From NCBI GenBank assembly GCA_023666965.1, contig JAMPAZ010000001.1:689576-741487 (forward strand): a stretch of 51,912 nt of DNA, given 5' to 3'. Shown piece after piece: positions 33,558 through 42,205 of this stretch. Made by a program: the position numbers and the translations under genes. The notes below the pieces were generated by a model. The model was not told where the DNA came from, ran no database searches, and saw only the letters and a list, made by a program, of their open reading frames with translations. This DNA comes from Muribaculum sp. (lineage in GTDB: Bacteria; Bacteroidota; Bacteroidia; Bacteroidales; Muribaculaceae). Within the stretch, counting starts at the first letter, position 1, and every line of letters begins with the position of its first letter.

Positions 33558-34505
33558 ATGAAACGCTTAAACACACTTATAATCGCTCTGTCTTTCATGG
33601 TTGCACACAACATCTCAGCTACAGAGCTACCGACAGATTCACTTAACTCGACACCTGTCATTCAAGATTCGACCCTCTATATCCAAAAAGAGGAGGATAA
33701 AATCTTGTCAGACTCCATGAACATACTTTTCGATGGGCTCGTAGCTGCTGAAGCCGACAGAATCAAGCGAAACACCATACCATCGATTTATACAAAACCA
33801 TATTCTTTAACACTGAATATCCCGAAATGGAAACGTCTATGGGTCAACACAGCCGTTCTGGCCGGAACATTCGTATCTACGCTCTTCGTTCTTGAATGTC
33901 TTCCCGAAGATGCAACATCTTGGAACCGCGCCTCCCTACAAAAAGACCCGCCATTAAAACGCTGGTACAACAATGTGTTCAAACGAGGCCCGGAATGGGA
34001 CCATGACAAAATCATATTCAACTACGTACTGCACCCATACGCCGGTGCCGTCTACTTCATGTCGGCACGCACATGCGGATTCAATTACTGGCGATCGCTC
34101 TTATATTGCACATGCGTGTCAACAATCGGGTGGGAATACGGCATTGAGGCCTGCATGGAACGGCCTTCCATTCAAGACCTTTTCATAACCCCGATAATCG
34201 GAAGTCTGTTCGGAGAAGGATTCTACAGGGCCAAACGCCACATCGTCAGCCACGACTATTCATTGCTGGGTTCCAAAATCATCGGTAATGCCGTAGTATT
34301 TCTTATCGATCCGGTGAATGAAGTAATAGACCTTTTCAGAGGCAGTCCCGAACGCAGACTGCATCTCGGCCGAAAAACGATACTTGACAGTGCAGAACTC
34401 GCCGACCTTCCACGTCCAACCGACAGAAGCGCATCGCTGCAGTCGTCATTCATGCCCTGCATCCCAGGATGCGTAGCCGGATTCTCAATCAACGTCACCT
34501 TTTGA
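33558..34505 (+). CDS. DUF3943 protein, outer-membrane associated
   Basis: This 315-residue protein has a signal peptide (to about residue 21) and a polar N-terminal segment. A region with the DUF3943 hallmarks then follows: FNYVLHPYAGAVYFMSARTCGFNYWRSLLYC, WEYGIEACMERPSIQDLFITPIIGSLFGEGFY, and LIDPVNEVIDLFRG. The family is found in Bacteroidetes and Proteobacteria outer-membrane fractions; function is not established. Its 3' end overlaps the end of the convergent permease gene by 21 bases, so the two mRNAs are complementary at their ends. Confidence 0.75.
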   Translation: MKRLNTLIIALSFMVAHNISATELPTDSLNSTPVIQDSTLYIQKEEDKILSDSMNILFDGLVAAEADRIKRNTIPSIYTKPYSLTLNIPKWKRLWVNTAVLAGTFVSTLFVLECLPEDATSWNRASLQKDPPLKRWYNNVFKRGPEWDHDKIIFNYVLHPYAGAVYFMSARTCGFNYWRSLLYCTCVSTIGWEYGIEACMERPSIQDLFITPIIGSLFGEGFYRAKRHIVSHDYSLLGSKIIGNAVVFLIDPVNEVIDLFRGSPERRLHLGRKTILDSAELADLPRPTDRSASLQSSFMPCIPGCVAGFSINVTF

Positions 34506-35630
34506 CCTTCTCAAGGGCACGACCCGTTCGTCTGGCTCATCACCCCTGCTCTTCTGCAACGACAGAATATATTCGTCATAATATGCCAACAGCAGTGTGG
34601 TCAAAGGCAACGCTATGATTAGTCCGAGAAAACCGAGCAAGCTGCCCCAAATCGACAGCGACAGCAAGATTATTGCCGGATTAAGCCCCATAGCTTTACC
34701 CATTATCTTCGGCGTGAGGAACAAATCCTGTATCGCCTGTACCACACAATACACCGCAATGCACTCCCAGAATATGACCCAGAAATCGATGCCTGAATCA
34801 ACTGAGCAGACAAGACACAGCAAAGTGGTCGGTATTATAGACACAAGCTGAAGATATGGCACCATGTTCAGTAATCCGATAAACATACCCAAAACCAACG
34901 CCAAAGGCATTCCTATCACCAAAAATCCAATACTGAACAACACTCCGACACAAAAAGCCACCAAAGCCTGACCACGGAAATAATGGTTCATCGATTGCTG
35001 CACATCGTTGCATATTTTAAACACCACTTCTCGCGACGAGGGTGGCACCATGTGCCTCAGTGTCTTTGCAAGCCTATCGTAGTCAAGCATGATAAAAATC
35101 ACATAAAGAAACACTATGAACCAGCTCAACAATCCTACAATCATGCTGATTCCGCTGCTTAGCACCGACCAGGTCGACGAGATTACATTCTCCAACATCT
35201 TTATTTGATCCTCATGACGAAGAATCAACTGCGAAATCGAGTCAAAGTCGACATATTTCTTAATCATTGAATGAATACTCTCCGGTAAAAAGGGGGTGTC
35301 AAGCTCAGTTGTGGAGTATACTTTAAGCAGATGCGCCATGTGGACCATCTCCGACGTTATCATCGGGACGATGAAATAGCACAGCAGTCCGAACAGAAAC
35401 GTCACTTCAAACAATGTCACGAATATAGCCAAAACACGCCCCCTCAGCTTAAGCAACTTACGGTTAAACTGAACGAACGGTTCAAGCAGATATGCAATCA
35501 GAACAGCGACACAAAACGGCAGCAATACGCCTCTAAGTCTATAAACGAGCCAAATAGATGCAAAAACTAGCAAAGAAGTGATGACCAACCTCACTACGCG
35601 GTCAAATGTATAGGGTCGCTGGGAATTCAT
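34485..35630 (-). CDS. AI-2E family transporter (PerM/YdiK-type permease)
   Basis: This 381-residue integral membrane protein has about seven or eight helices. The first pair (VVRLVITSLLVFASIWLVYRL, LLPFCVAVLIAYLLEPFV) and the later GMFIGLLNMVPYLQLVSIIPT, QAIQDLFLTPKIMGKAMGLNP and SLLGFLGLIIALPLTTLLLAYY match the AI-2E permease family. Members include sodium/proton antiporters and proposed AI-2 exporters, so the substrate is open. The ATG at 35630 (MNSQRPYTFD) is chosen; the frame stays open to 35816 but that stretch overlaps the divergent gene's promoter and start. Convergent with the DUF3943 gene. Confidence 0.88.
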   Translation of the reverse strand: MNSQRPYTFDRVVRLVITSLLVFASIWLVYRLRGVLLPFCVAVLIAYLLEPFVQFNRKLLKLRGRVLAIFVTLFEVTFLFGLLCYFIVPMITSEMVHMAHLLKVYSTTELDTPFLPESIHSMIKKYVDFDSISQLILRHEDQIKMLENVISSTWSVLSSGISMIVGLLSWFIVFLYVIFIMLDYDRLAKTLRHMVPPSSREVVFKICNDVQQSMNHYFRGQALVAFCVGVLFSIGFLVIGMPLALVLGMFIGLLNMVPYLQLVSIIPTTLLCLVCSVDSGIDFWVIFWECIAVYCVVQAIQDLFLTPKIMGKAMGLNPAIILLSLSIWGSLLGFLGLIIALPLTTLLLAYYDEYILSLQKSRGDEPDERVVPLRRSKGDVD

Positions 35631-35730
35631 GACTGGCTTTTTATACGCATTCTTGGAGGCGACTATCAACCTCCGGATAATTAATCTCACGAAATTAGTG
35701 AAAATATCTGTATTTAGCGAGGTTTTTATG

Positions 35731-35738
35731 TAACTTTG
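35731..35738 (+). promoter_or_regulatory. -7 box for the MFS transporter gene
   Basis: TAACTTTG matches TAnnTTTG. A weak TCTG -33-like element lies 20 bases upstream. The predicted start gives a leader of about 47 bases. Confidence 0.5.
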
Positions 35739-35791
35739 TACCGGAAAAAGTGCCGAATTTTGTATTATCAATTTAATTATAACACTTAGCA

Positions 35792-37225
35792 ATGACAGAA
35801 AAAGTAACAAAAGCACTCAACGACAAGGCTTGGGCCCGTTGGACCGCTCTGATTTTAGTGGCTATGATGATGCTCTTTGCCTACATGTTCGTCGATGTCA
35901 TGTCGCCTTTGCAGTCTCTAATAGAGACCCAGCGAGGATGGACCCCCGATGCATTCGGCTACTACGCCGGAGCGGAATACATCCTCAACGTCTTCGGCTT
36001 CCTGATTCTCGCCGGCATAATCCTCGACAAGATGGGTGTCCGATTCACCGGCACACTTTCGGCTTCGGTGATGGTAATCGGGGCATGTATTAAATTCTAC
36101 GCAATCAGCGATTGGTTCCAGGGTACTGCGCTCGAACAGTGGCTCAACTCATGGTGGACCGACTTTCCCGGAAGCGCTAAGCTCGCAGCATTCGGATTCA
36201 TGATTTTTGGTTGTGGATGCGAAATGGCCGGAATAACGGTCTCAAAAGTTCTCGCAAAATGGTTTGAAGGCAAAGAGATGGCTCTTGCCATGGGACTTGA
36301 GATGGCACTTGCCCGCTTCGGTGTCTTTGCCATATTCTCCATATCACCCCGTCTGGCCGATTGCATGGGCGAGCCGACCGTAGTAATTCCGGTAGGATTC
36401 TGCACAGCGTTGCTCTTCATCGGACTGATCAGCTATACCGTATTTACTTTTATGGACCGCACTCTCGACAAAGAGCTCGGAAGCAAGAAAAGCCCCGAGA
36501 CTGCCGAGGAAGAATTCAAGCTCAGCGATGTCGCCAACATCTTCCGCAGCCGTCTGTTTTGGATCATCGCCATGCTCTGCGTGCTTTACTACTCTGCGAT
36601 ATTCCCGTTCCAGCGCTATGCGGCCAACATGCTTCAGTGCAACCTCGGAATCGACGCTACTACGGCATCCGACATTTTCCGCTGGTTCCCGGTCGGAGCA
36701 GCCATTATCACCCCGCTCCTTGGCATGTATCTTGACCACAAAGGCAAAGGCGCCACTATGCTAATCCTCGGAGCAATCCTGATGATTATATGCCACCTTA
36801 CCTTTGCGCTCGTCGTGCCGGCTCATCCGAGCGCAGCCATCGCGTTCTCAGCCATTATCGTTCTCGGTATATCATTCTCGCTTGTTCCGGCAGCTCTCTG
36901 GCCCTCGATACCTAAAATCATGGATGCCCGCTTTCTCGGAAGCGCATATTCACTGATTTTCTGGGTTCAGAACATCGGTCTTGCCCTGTTCCCGATCCTT
37001 ATCGGAAAGGTATTGACTGCTTCCAATCCCGGCGTTACCGACCCGATGAAATATGACTATACCAACCCCATGCTTCTCTTCGCGTCACTTGGCGTGCTTG
37101 CCCTTATCTTCGGACTCATTCTTAAAGCTCTTGATGCAAAGAAACATTATGGACTTGAACTCCCGAATATCGTCAAGAACAAGGAAGAAGAGGTATTTGA
37201 ATCTGAAGGTCTCGATAACGAGTAA
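35792..37225 (+). CDS. Major facilitator superfamily transporter
   Basis: This 477-residue protein has 12 predicted membrane helices. The first reads WTALILVAMMMLFAYMFVDVMSPLQ; the A-loop-like motif is ILDKMGVRFTG after helix 2; the central cytoplasmic loop is charged (DKELGSKKSPETAEEEF). GMYLDHKGKGATML is the matching motif in the second half. Helices contain several Gly-rich packing stretches (GFMIFGCGCEMAGITVSKVLAKWF). It resembles Bacteroidales MFS proteins related to the MFSD1 group, for which dipeptide export has been proposed, but the substrate cannot be read from sequence. It has its own promoter and terminator. Confidence 0.85.
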   Translation: MTEKVTKALNDKAWARWTALILVAMMMLFAYMFVDVMSPLQSLIETQRGWTPDAFGYYAGAEYILNVFGFLILAGIILDKMGVRFTGTLSASVMVIGACIKFYAISDWFQGTALEQWLNSWWTDFPGSAKLAAFGFMIFGCGCEMAGITVSKVLAKWFEGKEMALAMGLEMALARFGVFAIFSISPRLADCMGEPTVVIPVGFCTALLFIGLISYTVFTFMDRTLDKELGSKKSPETAEEEFKLSDVANIFRSRLFWIIAMLCVLYYSAIFPFQRYAANMLQCNLGIDATTASDIFRWFPVGAAIITPLLGMYLDHKGKGATMLILGAILMIICHLTFALVVPAHPSAAIAFSAIIVLGISFSLVPAALWPSIPKIMDARFLGSAYSLIFWVQNIGLALFPILIGKVLTASNPGVTDPMKYDYTNPMLLFASLGVLALIFGLILKALDAKKHYGLELPNIVKNKEEEVFESEGLDNE

Positions 37226-37261
37226 TCGCACCTAAACGTTTATCGACTAACACAAAAAAGG

Positions 37262-37302
37262 GAGGGCACTGTGCATCCATGACGGATTCACAGTGCCCTC
37301 TT
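37262..37302. terminator. Strong intrinsic terminator between convergent genes
   Basis: GAGGGCACTGTG (37262-37273) pairs with CACAGTGCCCTC (37289-37300), and the inside extends as ATCC/GGAT. An A-run lies on the left (T-run for the - strand) and TT on the right, so it may serve both the MFS gene and the PepSY-like gene. Confidence 0.75.
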
Positions 37303-37358
37303 CATATTTGGAAGTGATATAACGTCGGTATATATTCTACTTTACCTACCAAGATATG

Positions 37359-37796
37359 TTAATCGTATCGTTGGAACTGACCTCGCTTGTCAAACTTCAT
37401 TTCTATACCGTTGGAAAGCTGTATTTCGTAGCCTCCGCGTGACTTTTCTATACCCACAACTTTTACACCCGGCTGGTTCTTTTTGATAAACGTAGCCGCC
37501 ATTTCGGGTACAAATGCCGATGGAATCGACTTGTTATTGGCGCATTCAACATCTTCCCAATTACCATTACGGTCGAATTTAATCTCCGTACCGTCTGTCA
37601 AAATAACCTCATAATCGCTGATACGGCCAAAATCTTTATCTATTTTAATTACGCTTATATCTGACTTGAAGTTATTCTTAACTGTTGTAAGAGCCGGCTG
37701 AGGCAGAATCGAAGGATCGTGAGAATAAGTATCCTTAGCCATAGCTCCCAACGACATACTAAATACTAACGCCATTAAGACTAAAATCTTTTTCAT
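37359..37796 (-). CDS. Secreted PepSY-like (DUF2874-type) protein
   Basis: This 145-residue protein has a signal peptide (MKKILVLMALVFSMSLGAMA). Two PepSY-like units follow: ISVIKIDKDFGRISDYEVILTDGTEIKFDRNGNWEDVEC, and KVVGIEKSRGGYEIQLSNGIEMKFDKRGQF. The paired pattern D-K-D/E-x-G-R...Y-E-V...D-G/N-G-x-E matches the paralog at 18465-18947. Many Bacteroidetes carry several of these small exported proteins; function is not known. It is transcribed alone and ends at a shared terminator. Confidence 0.77.
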   Translation of the reverse strand: MKKILVLMALVFSMSLGAMAKDTYSHDPSILPQPALTTVKNNFKSDISVIKIDKDFGRISDYEVILTDGTEIKFDRNGNWEDVECANNKSIPSAFVPEMAATFIKKNQPGVKVVGIEKSRGGYEIQLSNGIEMKFDKRGQFQRYD

Positions 37797-37817
37797 AATC
37801 TCATTACTTTAAAATTT

Positions 37818-37833
37818 GTTTCATTGATGAAAC
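37818..37833. promoter_or_regulatory. Operator-like dyad upstream of the PepSY-like gene
   Basis: GTTTCAT-TG-ATGAAAC is a perfect dyad 22 bases upstream of the - strand ATG. It is of the right size for a dimeric regulator. No -7 box was seen next to it. Confidence 0.3.
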
Positions 37834-37967
37834 GAGCGACCGAGCCTTAAAGTTGACTAATTCCGGTTAAAATGAATATATCCGAGACGTTGTCTCATAC
37901 CCCGAAGTCGATGAACCATTCAAAAGATGGGATGTTATTAAGATAAAATGTAAAAATAAATGAATCT

Positions 37968-38474
37968 ATGAAAAAGATAGGCATATTCTACGGATCAAGC
38001 ACCGGTATGACAGGCGAGGTGGCTCAAGACATAGCTAAACTGCTTAATGTTAGCGATTCGGATGTCCACAATGTAGCTCGGACTGCTCCATCGGCCGTAG
38101 CGGCATACGACGTGCTTGTTCTAGGCTCTTCTACATGGGGAGCAGGCGACCTTCAGGACGAATGGTACGACTTTCTTTCCGGACTCGAGGTCCTCGACCT
38201 AAAGGGCAAGGATATTGCTTTGTTCGGATGTGGCGACGAGTCAATGAGCGACACATTTTGCGGTGCTCTCGGCGAAATATACATGCGACTACTTAAGACC
38301 GGGGCTAAGTTTATCGGATACTTCAATGCCGACGGATACGACTTTCAAGAGTCGCCGGCTTTCATCGACGGTGTATATGTAGGGCTGTTGCTCGACCAAG
38401 TAAACCATGAGGATTTAACACCGGCAAGGCTAAAGGCTTGGACCGACAAATTAAAGAAAGAAATAGGGGAATAA
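37968..38474 (+). CDS. fldA: Flavodoxin
   Basis: This 168-residue long-chain flavodoxin has the FMN phosphate loop GIFYGSSTGMTGEVAQDIA at residues 4-22. LGSSTWGAGDLQDEWYDFL provides the aromatic residues that stack on the flavin, and ALFGCGDESMSDTFCGALGEIY is the third flavin loop. It carries electrons at low potential in the cytoplasm. It is a single gene; no consensus promoter was recognised in the AT-rich upstream 170 bases. Downstream, 38475-38559 holds a weak hairpin (GCATCCGG with CCGGGTGC, 38499-38551). Confidence 0.95.
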   Translation: MKKIGIFYGSSTGMTGEVAQDIAKLLNVSDSDVHNVARTAPSAVAAYDVLVLGSSTWGAGDLQDEWYDFLSGLEVLDLKGKDIALFGCGDESMSDTFCGALGEIYMRLLKTGAKFIGYFNADGYDFQESPAFIDGVYVGLLLDQVNHEDLTPARLKAWTDKLKKEIGE

Positions 38475-38553
38475 ACACATCATATTAGTATTATTTCTGC
38501 ATCCGGTTTGGATTTAGCAATCTGTACCTGTACGGCACGGAGGCCGGGTGCTG

Positions 38554-38598
38554 AAAAAAAGCGGATGAACGAGCTAATGCATAGCCGTTTCATCCGCT
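38554..38598 (-). terminator. Intrinsic terminator of the kdsA operon
   Basis: On the - strand, AGCGGATGAA (38598-38589) pairs with its complement at 38569-38560, followed by a run of seven T (38560-38554). The arms are perfect, with more pairing inside the loop. It lies about 50 bases after the kdsA stop. Confidence 0.85.
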
Positions 38599-38648
38599 AT
38601 AGGTTTTTATATGAGATTAAAAAACTATTTCTAAAAAAATTATGGCCG

Positions 38649-39458
38649 TTAGAATCGGTTGATAGTCTGTCGAATGTCGGTAAGATGACTCAGCAATTCA
38701 GGCAGCATCTCAAGCCTGAGCATATTGGCGCCGTCGCTTTTGGCCACGCCAGGATTGCGGTGGGTCTCGATAAACAGACCGTCGGCACCTACGGCGATAC
38801 CGGCACGCGCAATAGTCTCGATAAGATCCGGCCTACCTCCGGTCACACCCGACATCTGGTTAGGTTGCTGAAGCGAATGAGTTACATCCAAAATCACCGG
38901 CACTCCCTGCTTTTGCATCGTTGGAATTCCTCTGTAGTCAACTATCAAATCCTGGTAGCCGAATGTGGTACCTCGTTCGGTGACGGCGACCTGGTCGTTT
39001 CCGGCATCACGAACTTTACGCACAGCATGTTCCATCGCCTCGGGCGACAAAAACTGGCCTTTTTTAATATTTACCATCCGGCCTGTGCGTGCCGCCGCAA
39101 TAAGAAGGTCTGTCTGCCGACAAAGAAACGCCGGAATTTGTAGGACATCGACATATTCGGCGGCCATCTCCGCTTCTTCCGCAGTATGTATGTCCGTAAC
39201 GACAGGGATATTGAATGTGTCATGCACTTTTCTCAATATCTTAAGCGCCTTTATGTCTCCAATACCGGTAAACGAGTCAATCCTCGACCGATTCGCTTTT
39301 CGGTATGATCCTTTAAATACGTATGGTATATTGAGTTTTGACGTAGCGTTACATACAAATTCGGCTATGTCGAGCGCCATCTCCTCGCCCTCAATTACAC
39401 AGGGGCCGGCGAGCAGGAAAAAGTTGTCCGTCGAGGACGATTTCAAGTATCTGAGCAT
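38649..39458 (-). CDS. kdsA: 3-deoxy-8-phosphooctulonate synthase (KDO-8-P synthase)
   Basis: This 269-residue enzyme condenses phosphoenolpyruvate with arabinose-5-phosphate to KDO-8-P for the LPS inner core. Marks in order: FFLLAGPCVIEGEEMA, FKGSYRKANRSRIDSFTGIG, VVTDIHTAEEA, LQIPAFLCRQTDLL, NIKKGQFLSPEAM, ERGTTFGYQDLIVDYRG and DVTHSLQQPN. The ATG at 39458 (MLRYLKSS) is chosen; the in-frame extension to 39509 would overlap rsmE. It starts 7 bases after the rsmE stop, and is the last gene of the operon. Confidence 0.96.
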   Translation of the reverse strand: MLRYLKSSSTDNFFLLAGPCVIEGEEMALDIAEFVCNATSKLNIPYVFKGSYRKANRSRIDSFTGIGDIKALKILRKVHDTFNIPVVTDIHTAEEAEMAAEYVDVLQIPAFLCRQTDLLIAAARTGRMVNIKKGQFLSPEAMEHAVRKVRDAGNDQVAVTERGTTFGYQDLIVDYRGIPTMQKQGVPVILDVTHSLQQPNQMSGVTGGRPDLIETIARAGIAVGADGLFIETHRNPGVAKSDGANMLRLEMLPELLSHLTDIRQTINRF

Positions 39459-39465
39459 ATAGTCG

Positions 39466-40179
39466 TTATTTACTTCGTTGATTAATAATATGTATTGTGT
39501 CGCACGCACACAGAGCCGCCGTTTCCGTACGCAGCCTATTGTCTCCGAGACTAATGGGCACGTAGCCTTGAGCTAACGCCTCCGAGATTTCGTCACGGTC
39601 AAAGTCGCCCTCCGGTCCGATTAAAATTACACAGCTTGTTGCCGCAGGATTGTAGACTTTAGCCAAAAGACTGCGCGGAATCGCTTTGTCGCAATATGCA
39701 ATATATCTGGCATCCGCTTTAATCCGGGCAATAACATCTGCAAACGGAGTCATAGGCCATATTTCGGGCAGGGTGGCTTTAAGCGACTGCTTCATAGCCG
39801 CGACGGCAATCCGCAGCAGACGATCAATCTTTATCTCCTTACGCTCCGAATGCCGGCAAAGCAACGGCACGATTCGGTTTACACCTATCTCAGTCAGCTT
39901 CTCCACGAGCCACTCCATTCGGTCCATATTCTTAGTGGGAGCGACGGCGATTGTTATCTCCGTGGACCAAGACCGAGGCACCGAGACGGTGTCGACAATC
40001 TCTACTGTCGCCTTGCGAGGATTGTCCGATGTAAGTCGGCAAGTATAGCGCAAACCTAACCCGTCTACAACCTCGACCTCATCACCTACCGACTTCCGCA
40101 ACACACGCAGACAGTGCTTTGCATCGTCCTCCGGAAGTACGAGCGTATCGGCTATATCGGGCGCATAGAACTGTATCAT
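39466..40179 (-). CDS. rsmE: 16S rRNA (uracil-1498-N3)-methyltransferase RsmE
   Basis: This 237-residue SPOUT methyltransferase has an N-terminal PUA-like domain (HCLRVLRKSVGDEVEVVDGLG), then the trefoil-knot domain with PTKNMDRMEWLVEKLTEIGV, RHSERKE, MKQSLKATLPEI, the SAM-binding LIGPEGDFDRDEI and SLGDNRLRTETAAL. It methylates U1498 of 16S rRNA. It is 5 bases downstream of the transporter gene and 7 bases upstream of kdsA. Confidence 0.95.
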   Translation of the reverse strand: MIQFYAPDIADTLVLPEDDAKHCLRVLRKSVGDEVEVVDGLGLRYTCRLTSDNPRKATVEIVDTVSVPRSWSTEITIAVAPTKNMDRMEWLVEKLTEIGVNRIVPLLCRHSERKEIKIDRLLRIAVAAMKQSLKATLPEIWPMTPFADVIARIKADARYIAYCDKAIPRSLLAKVYNPAATSCVILIGPEGDFDRDEISEALAQGYVPISLGDNRLRTETAALCACDTIHIINQRSK

Positions 40180-40184
40180 TTCGG

Positions 40185-41519
40185 TCAGACAGCAGGTTTG
40201 TGCTTATACTTAAACAGAATCTTGAAGAATACCGCCACTATCAAAGCATATGCAGAGAAAATCAACCAAGGGGAAGTCCAGTCGCCAAGCATATAAGTGA
40301 CCCCGTCAACTTCAGTAGGTTGAACATAGTGGTTTATGACTCCTCCGGCAATGATCATACCGATTGAAGCACCCACACCGTTGGTCATAAGCATAAACAA
40401 ACCCTGAGCAGAAGCTTTTACATTGTCATTTGTCTCCTGCTCTACAAAGAGTGCCCCTGAGACATTAAAGAAGTCAAAGGCCACACCATATACTATCATA
40501 GATAGAATCAATAGCCACACTCCGGAGCCGGGATTACCTATACCGAAGAATCCGAAACGAAGCACCCATGCCAACATTGCCATCAACATGACATTCTTTA
40601 TTCCGAATCGTCGCATGAAGAACGGTATCAGCAAGATGCACAGAGCCTCGGAGATTTGGGATATCGACGTTAGCAAAGTCGCATTGTTTGCTCCGAAAGT
40701 GTTGGAGTATTCAGCGATTCCCTTAAAGCTGGTAATGAACGGTGTTGCGTATCCATTAGTAATCTGAAGCGCAACGCCAAGAAGCATCGAGAAGAAGAAG
40801 AACACGAACATGCGAGAATCCTTGAACAATTTAAATGCATCAAGTCCAAGAATAGACATAACACTCTTTCCCTCAGTACGGCTCTTAGGCATTACCGCAA
40901 CTTTCGGCAAAGTAAAGCTGTACAAACCGAGAATAACACCTAAGCAAGCACAGACGAAGAGCTGCATATCGGTATACTGGAATCTGAACGACGAGTATGG
41001 ATTAGAATCCGAGATGGCAAATCCGAAGTGTCCGTCGTGGAAATAAGCACAGTTGACAAACCACATCGACACGATAAACCCTACAGTACCGAGCACACGA
41101 ATCGGAGGGAAGTCCTTAATCGTGTCAAGGCCATGTTCTTTAAGGATGTGGAAAGTCACAGAGTTTGAAAGCGCAATGGTCGGCATGTAGAAAGCCAGAC
41201 TCAGCGTGTAAAGCGAAAACAAAGGTGTAAATTCAAGTCGCTCGTGCCCCTCGCAATAAATCCATGCCGAAAACATGAACACGGCCGCAAGCAGGTGGCA
41301 AATGCCTAATAACTTCTGCCCCTGAATCCACTTGTCGGCGATTATTCCGACCACCGCAGGCATGAATATGGATACAAAACCTACTACTGCATAAAAGAGC
41401 GAAATGTAGGTGCCGAGACCGGCCGCCCCGAGATACTGTCCGAGACACACTAAATAGCTTCCCCATACGGCAAACTGAAGGAAGCTGAGGACTGATAGTC
41501 TGATTTTGGTAATTCCCAT
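40185..41519 (-). CDS. NupG-type nucleoside:H+ symporter (MFS)
   Basis: This 444-residue membrane protein has 12 helices. It opens with IRLSVLSFLQFAVWGSYLVCLGQYL, the conserved start of the nucleoside:H+ symporter family, and has LYTLSLAFYMPTIALSNSVTFHIL and IRVLGTVGFIVSMWFVN, which fit NupG/XapB. GVAFDFFNVSGALFVEQE is a late helix signature. It imports nucleosides with protons across the inner membrane. It lies 19 bases downstream of the nuclease-domain gene in a compact operon. Confidence 0.9.
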   Translation of the reverse strand: MGITKIRLSVLSFLQFAVWGSYLVCLGQYLGAAGLGTYISLFYAVVGFVSIFMPAVVGIIADKWIQGQKLLGICHLLAAVFMFSAWIYCEGHERLEFTPLFSLYTLSLAFYMPTIALSNSVTFHILKEHGLDTIKDFPPIRVLGTVGFIVSMWFVNCAYFHDGHFGFAISDSNPYSSFRFQYTDMQLFVCACLGVILGLYSFTLPKVAVMPKSRTEGKSVMSILGLDAFKLFKDSRMFVFFFFSMLLGVALQITNGYATPFITSFKGIAEYSNTFGANNATLLTSISQISEALCILLIPFFMRRFGIKNVMLMAMLAWVLRFGFFGIGNPGSGVWLLILSMIVYGVAFDFFNVSGALFVEQETNDNVKASAQGLFMLMTNGVGASIGMIIAGGVINHYVQPTEVDGVTYMLGDWTSPWLIFSAYALIVAVFFKILFKYKHKPAV

Positions 41520-41538
41520 TGCTATAGATTTGTTCTGA

Positions 41539-42201
41539 TTATTGCATGTTGTCGCGTTTCCGCTTAAGTATGTCGCTCACTTTCGAGGCTTCTTCATACC
41601 GTTCTTCGGCAATCAGCCGTTCAAGAGTGCGCTCAAGCTCCTCAACGGCATAATTTTCGAGCTTTGGCTCTGATCCGGAAATGCCATCATCCATGGAGTT
41701 TTCAAGATGCTTATTGTCGCCGTCCTCCAGCTCCTCCTCGACCGAGTCGTCGTCATCGTCCTGCTCCGCCGGAGACTCTTCCATAATGAAGCCCGTTTCG
41801 TTGAGTATCTCGCGTGTGGTATATATGGGCGCCTTAGTGCGCATGGCGATTCCGATTGCATCAGATGTTCTGGAATCAATAATCACCTGGCGTTCGCCGT
41901 CGGTGAAAGTCAGTTCCGAAGAAAATATGCCATCCTCAAATTTATAAATGAGCACCTCTTTCAGTTTCACTCCAAATGCATGTGCAAAGCTGACAAAAAG
42001 GTCGTGGGTCATAGGCCGGGGCGGGATTATATTCTCCATTCTGATGGCTATCGACTGTGCTTCCGAGGCTCCTATGACCACCGGTATTCTGTAAGGGCCG
42101 TCGACCTGAGCCAATATCAAGGCGTAGGCTCCCGATTGAATTTGACTATACGAGATTCCAAGCACTTTCAGGCGTATCTTGTCTTGAGCATCCATGGGCA
42201 T
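41539..42201 (-). CDS. Bifunctional-nuclease (BFN/DUF151) domain protein with UVR motif
   Basis: This 220-residue protein has an N-terminal BFN domain (about residues 8-140): VLGISYSQIQSGAYALILAQ, PVVIGASEAQSIAIRME, RPMTHDLFVSFAHAFGV, IIDSRTSDAIGIAMRTKAPIY. An acidic linker (about 147-165, including DDDDDSVEEELEDGD) follows, then a UVR-type helical pair at the C-terminus (LERTLERLIAEERYEEASKVSDILKRK). BFN proteins have been assigned nuclease activity in plants and archaea, and UVR motifs bind partners such as UvrA/UvrB or Clp ATPases. A role in nucleic-acid metabolism or stress is inference. MDAQ at 42195 is an alternative start. Confidence 0.85.
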   Translation of the reverse strand: MPMDAQDKIRLKVLGISYSQIQSGAYALILAQVDGPYRIPVVIGASEAQSIAIRMENIIPPRPMTHDLFVSFAHAFGVKLKEVLIYKFEDGIFSSELTFTDGERQVIIDSRTSDAIGIAMRTKAPIYTTREILNETGFIMEESPAEQDDDDDSVEEELEDGDNKHLENSMDDGISGSEPKLENYAVEELERTLERLIAEERYEEASKVSDILKRKRDNMQ

Positions 42202-42205
42202 TGTC

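Noticed and set aside
35631-35816. 62-residue N-terminal extension of the AI-2E permease
   Set aside because: It would overlap the divergent gene's start and promoter, and family members begin just before the first helix.
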